DNA of 33,488 bases from Streptomyces prunicolor NBRC 13075. GTDB taxonomy: Bacteria; Actinomycetota; Actinomycetes; Streptomycetales; Streptomycetaceae. The position numbers and the translations under genes are program-made. Of the stretch, positions 15,181 through 22,617 are shown piece by piece; position 1 is the first letter of the stretch; every line of letters starts with the position of its first letter. Where the stretch lies: the NCBI RefSeq assembly GCF_000367365.1, contig NZ_BARF01000080.1, forward strand, positions 1 to 33,488. Reading direction: 5' to 3'. Below the pieces are notes generated by a model. It saw only the letters and a program-made list of their open reading frames with translations, ran no database searches and was not told the DNA's origin.

Positions 15181-15255
15181 GCGCCCGGGCCGGCGCCGAC
15201 CCGATCCAGGTCCGGGCGTTCGGCACCACGGCTTTTGTCCACCGGAAGGAACGAT

Positions 15256-16113
15256 GTGTCCTCTGCTCCCCTCCAGCTCCTCATCTACTCAATCGCCGAC
15301 ACCGAGCGAGCGGCCGCACTGACGGCCATCACTGACGCGGATCTCCGCCTGGAGTACGGCCGCACGCCCCCGCCGTCGCTGGAGCTCGGCGAGCTCTACG
15401 GTGCCGACTTCGCCAGTGTCGGGAAATCCACCATCCTGGCCGACGCCCTGCGACGGGAGGCCCCCAGCGCCACCTTCGAACTCTGGCAGGACCCCGACGC
15501 CTCAGTCGGCCACTACATCGCGCACGTCCCCGGCATCGGCAGCTTCGACTCGGGCTGCGACCAGGACGGCACTCCGCTGGTCGACGCCCTGGACATGGCT
15601 CGCCATCTGACCGCGCTCCCGCCCGGCACGACGGTGGCGGCGTGGCTGACGACCGGGGGCAACGAACTCCTCGGCCGCGCGGTACTCGACGCCCTCGACG
15701 CCTGCCGCTCTACGCTCGCGGACGACCACGCCACCGACCGCGACACGACCATCGCCGACGGCCGCACACCCCCGAAACCACTGCCCACGACGGTCGGCGC
15801 GTTCCACCTCCTCGACGGAGACGCACTTGAGGAGTGCGCACGGGAGCACTACGGCCGCGCGTACTCCGCGGTGGCCGGCTTGGAGGGTGACAACGACAGC
15901 GCGCATGAGGCGACCGCCTCGCTCACCCACACCGCCCTGGACGACAACGACCAGCCCGTCCAGCGGCCCGGACTGGCTGCGAACGACCGCGCCGACCTCG
16001 ACCTGTGGCTCGCGGGAGACGGCGGCGACCCCCACCCTGGCGTGATCCTTAGCGACCTCGCCCAGCACGGGCTCGCCCCCACCGGCCCCTATCTTGTGCG
16101 CCTGTCCTGGTAG
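15256..16113 (+). CDS. hypothetical protein, 285 aa
   Basis: Not recognised. GTG at 15256 follows GGAAGGA; the longer reading starts in the duplicated hairpin and is rejected. Mixed alpha/beta. VGKSTILAD near residue 56 looks superficially like a P-loop but lacks the leading GxxxxGK pattern. The C-terminal half has strongly acidic stretches (DDNDQ, DGGDPH). Second and last gene of the promoter 10 cassette. Confidence 0.8.
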   Translation: MSSAPLQLLIYSIADTERAAALTAITDADLRLEYGRTPPPSLELGELYGADFASVGKSTILADALRREAPSATFELWQDPDASVGHYIAHVPGIGSFDSGCDQDGTPLVDALDMARHLTALPPGTTVAAWLTTGGNELLGRAVLDALDACRSTLADDHATDRDTTIADGRTPPKPLPTTVGAFHLLDGDALEECAREHYGRAYSAVAGLEGDNDSAHEATASLTHTALDDNDQPVQRPGLAANDRADLDLWLAGDGGDPHPGVILSDLAQHGLAPTGPYLVRLSW

Positions 16114-16228
16114 ATCGGCCCGAGCCACTGGCCAAGGCGCCCGTCACTACGGCCGAGCACATGTTCACCTGCGGGCGCCGCAGGCCCTGGCTGGTTCATG
16201 GAGTGCGCTCCAGCCCCCAGTCCATGGA

Positions 16229-16279
16229 GACTCTTAAGGCTTGCATCTCCCCCGCCTTGGATGTATAGTCTTAAGAGTC
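16229..16279 (+). promoter_or_regulatory. CTTAAG-flanked promoter 11
   Basis: Arm GACTCTTAAGGC (16229-16240), -35 TTGCAT (16241-16246), 17 bp, -10 TATAGT (16264-16269), arm GTCTTAAGAGTC (16268-16279). Leader hairpin CGGGG/CCCCG (16282-16286 with 16292-16296). Confidence 0.91.
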
Positions 16280-16317
16280 ATCGGGGAACGGCCCCGCTTC
16301 GCCGAAAGGTGCATCTG

Positions 16318-16500
16318 GTGCGACGCAAGTCCGAGTTCCTGCTCCTGATCGTGTCCGGTATCGCTGGCGGCTCCGCCTACAGCGCCCTCACCGGAAACCT
16401 GACGCTCAGCGACGTCGCCAAGAGCGTGATCGTCAGCGTCAGCGCCGCGCTCGCGATTCTCTTCGTGCGGCGGCGCCAGCAGAAGTCGCAGGGCGCTTAG
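16318..16500 (+). CDS. small membrane protein, 60 aa (copy C)
   Basis: Diverged paralog of copies A and B: same start context (GAAAGG then GTG), same two hydrophobic segments, same basic tail (FVRRRQQKSQ). About a quarter of residues differ, mostly conservative, so the gene is under selection rather than a fresh copy. Heads the cassette that ends in the Mom-like gene. Confidence 0.8.
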   Translation: MRRKSEFLLLIVSGIAGGSAYSALTGNLTLSDVAKSVIVSVSAALAILFVRRRQQKSQGA

Positions 16501-16502
16501 GC

Positions 16503-16543
16503 AGACGGCGCTGCCCCCGGCCATTCCGGGGGCAGCGCCGTCT
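16503..16543 (+). terminator. 18-bp stem-loop after copy C
   Basis: Perfect 18-bp stem (16503-16520 with 16526-16543) and 5-nt loop, starting 3 nt after the stop. Same position as the hairpins after copies A and B, but different sequence. Confidence 0.68.
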
Positions 16544-16686
16544 CTGCACCCGCCCGCACCAAACCACCGCCTGCCTCCCCGGAGACCAACCTGCACTCCC
16601 CAGGAGTGCGACGGGTAGCCCGGCAGCGCCCCTCAACAGCACGTACGCCAGCACCACTTCGCACCCACGGACCCAAGGAGCCTGCT

Positions 16687-17256
16687 CTGTCCTCCATCGC
16701 TCTCCACTACGACCGTCCCACCGTCACCGTCTGCACGAGCGCCTTCGCCGTCGAAGGCCGGACCGGCGGACTGGCCTCCGTGCCCACTGGACACATCGTC
16801 CACCTCGCCTCCGACGCCCTGGGTCTCGCAGCCGGCCACTACCAGGCGGGGCACTACCAGGGACGGCCCGAGGAGGGCCAGCGCACCCTCTTCGTCCTGT
16901 CCACCGACGCAGCAGCGGACGCGTCGAAGGGGGGAGCCACCGTCAGCAAGGCGGCTGTCGCCCCCGACTGGCACCACCCCTTCGCGATCGACGTCCCGGG
17001 CATGCGCCTGAGCGAGATCCGGGCCTTCCTCGCCGAGAACCCGGACCTGCCGGACGACACCCTCGTCCTCATCGGCCCGGCGACCCACCCCCTCGACTGC
17101 GAGGACGCCCCTGCGTATCCCGGCCTCGACGCCGGCGTGTACGTGCCGGCGATGAACGCCCGCGGCAACTACGGCGAGTTCTGGCACCCGGAGCACTCCG
17201 AGGAGCCCTGCCCCGACCTCAGCATCCCGGCCGTCCTGCTCTCTCCGTCCGTCTGA
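16687..17256 (+). CDS. hypothetical protein, 189 aa, probable CTG start
   Basis: Not recognised. AAGGAG (16675-16680) is 6 nt before CTG TCC TCC ATC, and no ATG, GTG or TTG is better placed. The protein has a repeated AGHYQ-GHYQ element near residue 54, an acidic helical segment (LSEIRAFLAENPDLPDDTL) and a beta-rich C-terminus. It has a truncated paralog at 12300. Second gene of the promoter 11 cassette; the spacer before it contains the remnant of a lost 171-aa-like gene tail. Confidence 0.68.
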   Translation: MSSIALHYDRPTVTVCTSAFAVEGRTGGLASVPTGHIVHLASDALGLAAGHYQAGHYQGRPEEGQRTLFVLSTDAAADASKGGATVSKAAVAPDWHHPFAIDVPGMRLSEIRAFLAENPDLPDDTLVLIGPATHPLDCEDAPAYPGLDAGVYVPAMNARGNYGEFWHPEHSEEPCPDLSIPAVLLSPSV

Positions 17257-17298
17257 CCGATCGGCGTCAAGACGCCCCGCACGCACGGAGGCTTCCCC

Positions 17299-17709
17299 GT
17301 GGCACCTCTGCCGCGCCTGCTCGACGACCGGAACGGATGCGTCTACCTCGGCCTCAACGGCGCTCACTTCGCCGTGGACACCGGCACCCGCCGGATCGTC
17401 TGGACCGACCCGCTGGGGCCCAGCCTGCTATTCCACCCGGCCGTCCGGGCCGAGGTGGGCGGCCCGGCCACATGCGGCCATATCGACCTCTACTACGACG
17501 GCGACTGGGCGCCGAAGGCGTACACGCTGCGGACCGTCGAGGGTCTGATGGACGGCGACCTCGTCACCTGGGAGGGCTGCGTGCGCAGGGTCACGAACAC
17601 CGCCCCCGGCCGCCACGGCAAGGTCGACGTCTTCGTCGACCACCCCGACTTCACCGGCCCCTACCCGCGCGATCCGCAGGCCCTCGTCCCGCTCCACCCG
17701 CCATCCTGA
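17299..17709 (+). CDS. hypothetical protein, 136 aa
   Basis: Not recognised. GTG start after GGAGG. Beta-rich soluble protein (CVYLGLNGAHFAVDTGTRRIVW) with two isolated Cys and a proline-rich end; no active-site motif seen. Third gene of the promoter 11 cassette. Confidence 0.8.
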   Translation: MAPLPRLLDDRNGCVYLGLNGAHFAVDTGTRRIVWTDPLGPSLLFHPAVRAEVGGPATCGHIDLYYDGDWAPKAYTLRTVEGLMDGDLVTWEGCVRRVTNTAPGRHGKVDVFVDHPDFTGPYPRDPQALVPLHPPS

Positions 17710-17856
17710 TGCCCCCGCCGCGACCTCGTCGGCGGCCCCCGGCAGTCCAGCTCCAGCTGCTGTGAACCGCTCCCCCGCGCAGGCCCCGCCAGACCGTCCG
17801 CTGCGCCCGGACTCCGCGGGCGCCTCGCCACCGACCCCCAGACTCAGGAGGACCTG

Positions 17857-18450
17857 ATCCCCGACCACACCGTCAGCACCCGGGACGTCGGCTACCTGGA
17901 GGCGGCCCGCCACGGCGCACTGAGCGTCGTCACCGAGTACGGCGCCGTGCGCCACCTCGTCGACCGCTCCGGCGCTCTGCCCTCCTACCTTCCCGCTCCC
18001 CCGCCCGATTTGTTCACCGCGGGCTGGCTCGCCTACGGCGACGACGCCGTACGCCTGGACATCACCGCCGACGGCCGCCAGGCGCTGGAGGCCTACACCG
18101 ACCGGCTCTCCGCCGAAGCGGCGCTGCCGACCTCGCTGACCCGCAATCCTCTCCGCGGCGAGCCGCACGATCCCGCCGAGCCCAGCCGCGTCCTGCGCCG
18201 TTCGGCGACCGGCGAGGAAGTCCGGCCGAGCGACACCGTCACAGACCCCGCCGGCCACCCGGCCACCTACGTCGGGCCGGTCATGCGCAGCAACGACGGC
18301 GGCGCGACCTGGACTCCTGGTTCCACCGCGCGCGTCCGGTACGACGCGCACGGCGGATACGTCTACCCGCCCTCGGCGATCGGCGCGGCCTACGACCAGC
18401 AGACAGTCCGCCCGGACGGACCCGCGCGACTCACGGGGGTGCGGTCGTGA
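17857..18450 (+). CDS. hypothetical protein, 197 aa, probable ATC start
   Basis: Not recognised. AGGAGG ends 5 nt before ATC CCC GAC; an in-frame CTG at 17854 is only 2 nt away from the site, and the first GTG (17949) lacks one and would lose about 30 well-biased codons. The protein is a mix of helices and strands with no recognisable catalytic motif. Its TGA overlaps the GTG of the Mom-like gene, so the two are likely translated together and may work together. Confidence 0.65.
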   Translation: MPDHTVSTRDVGYLEAARHGALSVVTEYGAVRHLVDRSGALPSYLPAPPPDLFTAGWLAYGDDAVRLDITADGRQALEAYTDRLSAEAALPTSLTRNPLRGEPHDPAEPSRVLRRSATGEEVRPSDTVTDPAGHPATYVGPVMRSNDGGATWTPGSTARVRYDAHGGYVYPPSAIGAAYDQQTVRPDGPARLTGVRS

Positions 18451-19340
18451 GCACCGTCGTGCAGGAGTCGCTGCCGCTGGAGGACCTGAGCGAAGTCCCG
18501 ACGGCCTCGCCCTGGTGCCGGCGTTGGACCCAGCGCCGGCCGTCCTGGCGCCACACCAGCGACGGCGGGTTCGATCCACGCCGATATGAGGTGGATCCGC
18601 TGGACGAGACGACGGCAAAGCGGTTCGTGATCGAGCACCACTACTCCGCCTCGTACCCCTCTGCCTCCCGGCGGCTGGGCCTGTACTCCCAGCTGCCCGG
18701 ACGGTCGCGGCTGTTGTGCGGCGTGGCCGTGTTCGGAGTCCCGGCCGGCGCCCGCGTCCTGACAAGCACACTGCCCGACCTGGAACCCAACCGCGAAGCG
18801 CTCGTCTGTTCTCGGTTCGTGCTCCTCGACGAGTGCCCAGGCAACAGCGAGTCGTGGTTCCTGGCCCGCTGCTTCGAGGACCTGCTGGCAGCGGGCGTAC
18901 TGGGCGTGCTGTCGTTCGCCGATCCGGTTCCGCGCCGGGACGCCGCCGGGAAGCTCATTGCCGTGGGGCACGTGGGCACGATCTACAAGGCGACGAACAG
19001 CGTGTACACGGGCCGGGCAACGGCCCGGACCATCAGGCTCCTCCCGGACGGGACGGTCCTTCACGACCGCGCGGCGCAGAAGGTGCGCAAGCAGGAGCAG
19101 GGCCATCGGTATGTCGAGGAGAAATTGATCTCTCTCGGGGCTCCCGTGCCGCGTGCCGGGTGCGATCCGGCCGTCTGGCTGCACGAGGCGCTGGCCACGG
19201 TCGGGGCGCGGCTTCAGCGTCACCGCGGTGCCCACCGTTACGTCTTCAGACTCGGCAGGAACCGCCGCGAGCGCGAGCGCATCCGTCTCGGCCGGCCCGA
19301 GGTCCGGCCGACCCCCATGATTCCCGACCCCGAGGAGTAG
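18447..19340 (+). CDS. mom: Mom-like DNA-modification acyltransferase, 297 aa
   Basis: Resembles the Mom family, GNAT-fold proteins that in phage Mu convert adenine in DNA to a carbamoylmethyl form and so block restriction enzymes. Supporting stretches: FVIEHHYSASYP near residue 55, LLCGVAVFGVP near 88, SRFVLLDECPGNSESWFLARCF near 117-138, LSFADPVPRRDAAG near 155 and the conserved-looking GTIYKATNSVYTGRA near 178. GTG start overlaps the previous stop. Last gene of the promoter 11 cassette. The symbol reflects family resemblance only. No Com-like translational activator is seen. Together with the PP-loop and methyltransferase-like genes it suggests a DNA-protection role. Confidence 0.7.
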   Translation: MSTVVQESLPLEDLSEVPTASPWCRRWTQRRPSWRHTSDGGFDPRRYEVDPLDETTAKRFVIEHHYSASYPSASRRLGLYSQLPGRSRLLCGVAVFGVPAGARVLTSTLPDLEPNREALVCSRFVLLDECPGNSESWFLARCFEDLLAAGVLGVLSFADPVPRRDAAGKLIAVGHVGTIYKATNSVYTGRATARTIRLLPDGTVLHDRAAQKVRKQEQGHRYVEEKLISLGAPVPRAGCDPAVWLHEALATVGARLQRHRGAHRYVFRLGRNRRERERIRLGRPEVRPTPMIPDPEE

Positions 19341-19349
19341 CCCAGCAAC

Positions 19350-19400
19350 GGCTCTTAAGACTTGCCGAAGTCCATGCAGGCGCGTATAGTCTTAAGAGCC
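19350..19400 (+). promoter_or_regulatory. CTTAAG-flanked promoter 12
   Basis: Arm GGCTCTTAAGAC (19350-19361), -35 TTGCCG (19362-19367), 17 bp, -10 TATAGT (19385-19390), arm GTCTTAAGAGCC (19389-19400). Both arms carry the same outer change (GGC/GCC), so the inverted symmetry is kept. Leader hairpin GCGGG/CCCGC (19403-19417). Drives the DNA ligase cassette. Confidence 0.9.
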
Positions 19401-19527
19401 ATGCGGGGTTTTCCCGCGCACCGCCAGAGGGGAATCTCTGTGCTCGTCGAAGCTCGCACGGGCGACGGGCGCGGCCAGGCACTGTTCCGCTGCGCAGACC
19501 CGTGCGCCCTCCCGCCTTGGAGATTGG

Positions 19528-19923
19528 ATGTCCCAGTCCGTGTCCGCACCTGTCCTCGTGGGCGCTCGCCTGCTGGTCTTCGAGGCGCGCTGGCGCAGTG
19601 CCTCGCGCGAGCCGATCGAGGTGGAGGTGACCAAGGCCCCGCCGGTCTGGCTGGAGATGACCGAGGTCACGGCGCGCGAGGGATTCCAGCCGCGTACGTG
19701 GAAGCTGCGCCGGGACACGCAGGATGACGGCGGCGAGGGCCACTGCCGCACGCACTTCGTCACCCCCGAGCAGCACGCCCGGAGACAGCGGATGACCGCG
19801 GTGAACGCCTACCTCGCAGAGGCAGGCATCCGCACCGAGCGCGACAAGCCCTGGAACGACGAGGAGCGCCGGATCGTTCTGGCCAACCTGCTGCGCCAGC
19901 ACGAAGGCCTTCCCGCCCTGTAG
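19528..19923 (+). CDS. hypothetical protein, 131 aa
   Basis: Not recognised. ATG with GGAG 6 nt upstream. The first half is beta-like (APVLVGARLLVFEARWRS), then an Arg-rich segment, one Cys (GEGHCRTHF) and a helical C-terminus (WNDEERRIVLANLLRQ). A competing start, GTG at 19440 behind GAGGGGAA, opens a different frame that overlaps this gene; I judge this one to be the real product. It precedes the ligase by about 105 nt. Confidence 0.75.
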   Translation: MSQSVSAPVLVGARLLVFEARWRSASREPIEVEVTKAPPVWLEMTEVTAREGFQPRTWKLRRDTQDDGGEGHCRTHFVTPEQHARRQRMTAVNAYLAEAGIRTERDKPWNDEERRIVLANLLRQHEGLPAL

Positions 19924-19967
19924 CCGATAGCCCCGGACCGGCGGGCCCTCTCACCTGATCGAACCCT

Positions 19968-19995
19968 GCGGGCAGCGCAGATCCGCGCTGCCCGC
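19968..19995 (+). terminator. stem-loop upstream of ligase gene
   Basis: Perfect 11-bp stem GCGGGCAGCGC (19968-19978) with 19985-19995 and a 6-nt loop, about 34 nt before the ligase start codon. Possible attenuator or processing site. Confidence 0.5.
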
Positions 19996-20028
19996 CCATT
20001 GTCAGACCGCTGCGAAAGGATTCACTGC

Positions 20029-22080
20029 ATGACGACCCCTGCCACCGAAACGGCTCCGTCCAGCCCTGCCGAGTACGAGGGCGCCGTGGGCCGGGCCCGC
20101 GAGGCCGCTGCGGCCTACTACGGCGACGGCGGGAGCCCGCTCGACGACGCGAGCTACGACGAGCTGCTGCGCGCGATCGAGGCCTGGGAGAAGGACCACC
20201 CCGAGCACGTGGCCGCCGACTCGCCGACCGGGAAGGTCGGCGCCGGGGCAGCCCCGGTCGGCGACATCGCCCACACCACGCGACTGCTCAGCCTCGACAA
20301 CGCGTTCAGCCCGGAGAACCTCCTCTCCTGGGGAGCGTCGGTTGCCCGGCGCCTGGGCCGTCCGGTCACCGGCGGGTGGGCGATCGATCTGAAGCTCGAC
20401 GGCGCCGCGATCGCCGCCCGATACCGCGCGGGCCGCCTGGAGCGGATCATCACCCGCGGCAACGGCACCCACGGCGAGGACGTCAGCCACGTCATCGGCA
20501 CCATCGTCGGCCTGCCGACCCGCCTCGATGCGCCCCTCACCGTCGAGGTCCGCGGCGAAGTGCTGTTCTCCCACGAACAGTTCGAGGACGCCAACCGGGT
20601 GCGGGCCGAGCACGGCGCGAAGCTGTTCCCCAACCCGCGTAATGCCACCTCCGGCACCCTTCGCGCGAAGAACCGCCCCTACGAGCTGCCCATGACCTTC
20701 TTCGCATACGGCGCGGTCGAGCTGGAGGCAGAGACGTTCCTCCCGGACGGCGCCACGCACGCCGAGATCCTCCAGGCGGTCGCGGACGCGGGTGTGCAGA
20801 CCACCGCGGACACCCCGGCCGGGCTCCACGTCTTCACCACGCTGGCCGAGGTGCAGCAGCAGGTCGACGTCATCGCCGCTCGCCGCCCCTCGTTGCCGTT
20901 CGATATCGACGGCGCGGTCATCAGGGCCAACGACACGGCCGAGCAGAGCGCCGTCGGCGTCGGCAGCCGCTTCCCCCACTGGGCCATCGCCTACAAGTAC
21001 CCCGCCGTCGAGCGCATGACCACGCTCAAGAGGGTGACCTGGGAGGTGGGCCGGACCGGCGTCATCGCACCCACCGCGGAGCTGGAGCCCGTCGAGGTGG
21101 GCGGCACGATCGTCACCCGGGCCACCCTGCACAATCCGGCCGACATCCGCCGTCGCGACCTGCGCCTGGGCGACCACGTGACGGTGCGACGGGCAGGTGA
21201 CGTCATCCCGCAGGTGCAGGCGCCGGTCGTGGCCCTGCGCCCGGGCGGCGCCGAGCCCGTGCCGCTGCCCGAGGTGTGCCCGAACTGCGGCGGCGAGATC
21301 AACAAGGCCAAGGAGCGGTGGCGCTGCGCGAAGGGCAGCGCGTGCCGTCTGCCCGCCCTGATCGAGTACGCCGCAGGCCGCGACCAGCTCGACATCGAGG
21401 GTCTGGGTACCCGCTACGTCAAGGCCCTCGTCGAGTCCGGAGCCGTCTCCGATATCGGCGATCTCTTCACCCTCACCGTCGAGCAGCTCAGCGCAGCCTC
21501 CGGCAGCGACAAGCGGGGCGCCAAGCTCGCCGAGCAGATCGCCGCCGCCAAGTCCCTCCCCCTGAACCGGATCTTCTGCGCCCTCGGCATCCTGGGCACT
21601 GGCCGGAGCATGTCGCGCCGTATCGCCGCGTACTTCCGCACGATGGACGCCATCCGCGCCGCCGACGCGGACGCACTGCGCTGGGTCGAGGGCATCGGTC
21701 CGGAGAAGGCGCCGGTGGTCGTCGAGCAGGTTGCCGACATGGCCCCGGTCATCGCCAAGCTCGTCGCCGCAGGCGTGAACATGGAGGAGCCGGAGCAGGA
21801 CACGGAGAGTTCGGACGAAGGGCCGCTGGCGGGCAAGACGGTCGTCGTCACCGGCAAGATGACCGATGTGCTCGACGGGTACGGACGCAATGAGATGAAC
21901 GAGCTGATCGAGAAGGCCGGTGGCCGGGCGGGCAGCAGCGTCAACTCCAAGACGGACTACCTCGTCGCCGCGGAGACGGGCGGCAAGCCGAGCACGAAGG
22001 CCGTCAAGGCGGCGGCTCTGGGCGTTACGGTCCTTACCCCGGGCGCCTTCGCCGAGTTGGTCGCCGACTTCATCGGCTGA
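20029..22080 (+). CDS. ligA: NAD-dependent DNA ligase, 683 aa
   Basis: Seals nicks in double-stranded DNA using NAD+. Domains in order: Ia (PLDDASYDELLRAIEAWEKDHPE, residues 37-60), adenylation with the catalytic lysine in KLDG (122-125), an OB-fold (ERMTTLKRVTWEVGRTGVIAPTAELEPV near 330-355), a zinc finger with CPNC and two later Cys (about 422-443), helix-hairpin-helix repeats, and a C-terminal BRCT domain (GPLAGKTVVVTGKMTD, from about 597). Length equals chromosomal LigA. ATG at 20029 follows AAAGGA; an upstream GTG in frame (19999) is weaker. Complete and apparently active. As an accessory copy it may serve plasmid replication or repair. A convergent gene lies beyond its terminator. Confidence 0.95.
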   Translation: MTTPATETAPSSPAEYEGAVGRAREAAAAYYGDGGSPLDDASYDELLRAIEAWEKDHPEHVAADSPTGKVGAGAAPVGDIAHTTRLLSLDNAFSPENLLSWGASVARRLGRPVTGGWAIDLKLDGAAIAARYRAGRLERIITRGNGTHGEDVSHVIGTIVGLPTRLDAPLTVEVRGEVLFSHEQFEDANRVRAEHGAKLFPNPRNATSGTLRAKNRPYELPMTFFAYGAVELEAETFLPDGATHAEILQAVADAGVQTTADTPAGLHVFTTLAEVQQQVDVIAARRPSLPFDIDGAVIRANDTAEQSAVGVGSRFPHWAIAYKYPAVERMTTLKRVTWEVGRTGVIAPTAELEPVEVGGTIVTRATLHNPADIRRRDLRLGDHVTVRRAGDVIPQVQAPVVALRPGGAEPVPLPEVCPNCGGEINKAKERWRCAKGSACRLPALIEYAAGRDQLDIEGLGTRYVKALVESGAVSDIGDLFTLTVEQLSAASGSDKRGAKLAEQIAAAKSLPLNRIFCALGILGTGRSMSRRIAAYFRTMDAIRAADADALRWVEGIGPEKAPVVVEQVADMAPVIAKLVAAGVNMEEPEQDTESSDEGPLAGKTVVVTGKMTDVLDGYGRNEMNELIEKAGGRAGSSVNSKTDYLVAAETGGKPSTKAVKAAALGVTVLTPGAFAELVADFIG

Positions 22081-22113
22081 CCTGCGGCCCGGCAGCGTTC
22101 GGGCGCACACGGC

Positions 22114-22150
22114 AGTTGGGGCGCGCTTCTTGAAGAAGCGCGCCCCAACT
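22114..22150. terminator. bidirectional terminator hairpin
   Basis: Perfect 17-bp stem (22114-22130 with 22134-22150) and TGA loop, between the ends of the rightward ligase and the leftward membrane gene. The C/T and G/A tracts inside the stem make it symmetric, fitting termination from both sides. Confidence 0.8.
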
Positions 22151-22181
22151 CGTGTCTACGGCCCAGGTATCACAGCGGCGG

Positions 22182-22409
22182 CTACCGGCCTCGCAGGTAC
22201 AAGTACCAGATCCACCCCGCGATGAAGGTGGCAACCGACAGCATCGCCCCGAGGGCCACTGCGAAGGCCTTCATCCCGCGCAGAACGGCATGGGTTGCAC
22301 TCGTCCCGGCACTGCTCTCCAGCAGACCGACGACGACAGCGCCGGCCACCGCCAGCAGAGTCATGAGCGCGGTCACCGTGACGACAGCGATCAGAAGTAC
22401 GGTCTCCAC
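22182..22409 (-). CDS. small membrane protein, 75 aa
   Basis: Two hydrophobic segments (about residues 4-26 and 47-69), a short polar loop with a possible helix (TSATHAVLRGMKA), and a very short tail (YLYLRGR). The GTG at 22407-22409 follows GGGGAGG on the minus strand; longer readings have no such signal. It is transcribed away from the HTH/P-loop regulator and may share its control region. No CTTAAG promoter serves it. Role unknown. Confidence 0.72.
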   Translation of the reverse strand: METVLLIAVVTVTALMTLLAVAGAVVVGLLESSAGTSATHAVLRGMKAFAVALGAMLSVATFIAGWIWYLYLRGR

Positions 22410-22431
22410 CCGGGCCTCCCCACATGCCCGT

Positions 22432-22580
22432 GCTCCGGAATTCGGAGCGTCGACGAGCGGGATCACCATCCGATGCCACGTGTGTCCGGCGTACGATCCT
22501 GCGTGCGCTCCGGAGCCGGCCAGCACTCATCCTGGTGGGGACGCCGAGACGCCGGGGCTGCTCCGGAGTCCGCCGGAGCA
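22432..22580. promoter_or_regulatory. divergent control region with three GCTCCGG inverted repeats
   Basis: Between the divergent genes: GCTCCGGAATTCGGAGC (22432-22448), GCTCCGGAGC (22507-22516) and TGCTCCGG/CCGGAGCA with a 6-nt centre (22559-22580). All share GCTCC/GGAGC half-sites. Likely operators, perhaps for the HTH protein itself (inference). Confidence 0.6.
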
Positions 22581-22617
22581 GGAATCCGTACGCAGGTAGC
22601 CCGACAGGGGGAATCAC

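Larger units (their letters stand above)
14922..15181 (+). repeat. 260-bp exact direct repeat, copy 2
   Basis: Identical to 11053-11312 at an offset of 3869 bp. Sequence on both sides is unrelated apart from the promoter box, so the unit is promoter-proximal gene plus terminator hairpin. Confidence 0.9.

Noticed and set aside
15412..15440. VGKSTILAD in the 285-aa protein as a P-loop
   Set aside because: The glycine-rich lead of the Walker A motif is missing and no Walker B strand follows.
20002..22110. Very long open frame on the minus strand opposite the ligase gene (702 codons)
   Set aside because: Shadow of a GC-rich gene: low-complexity Arg/Gly/Ala/Val composition, no start signals, and the plus strand is a clear LigA.
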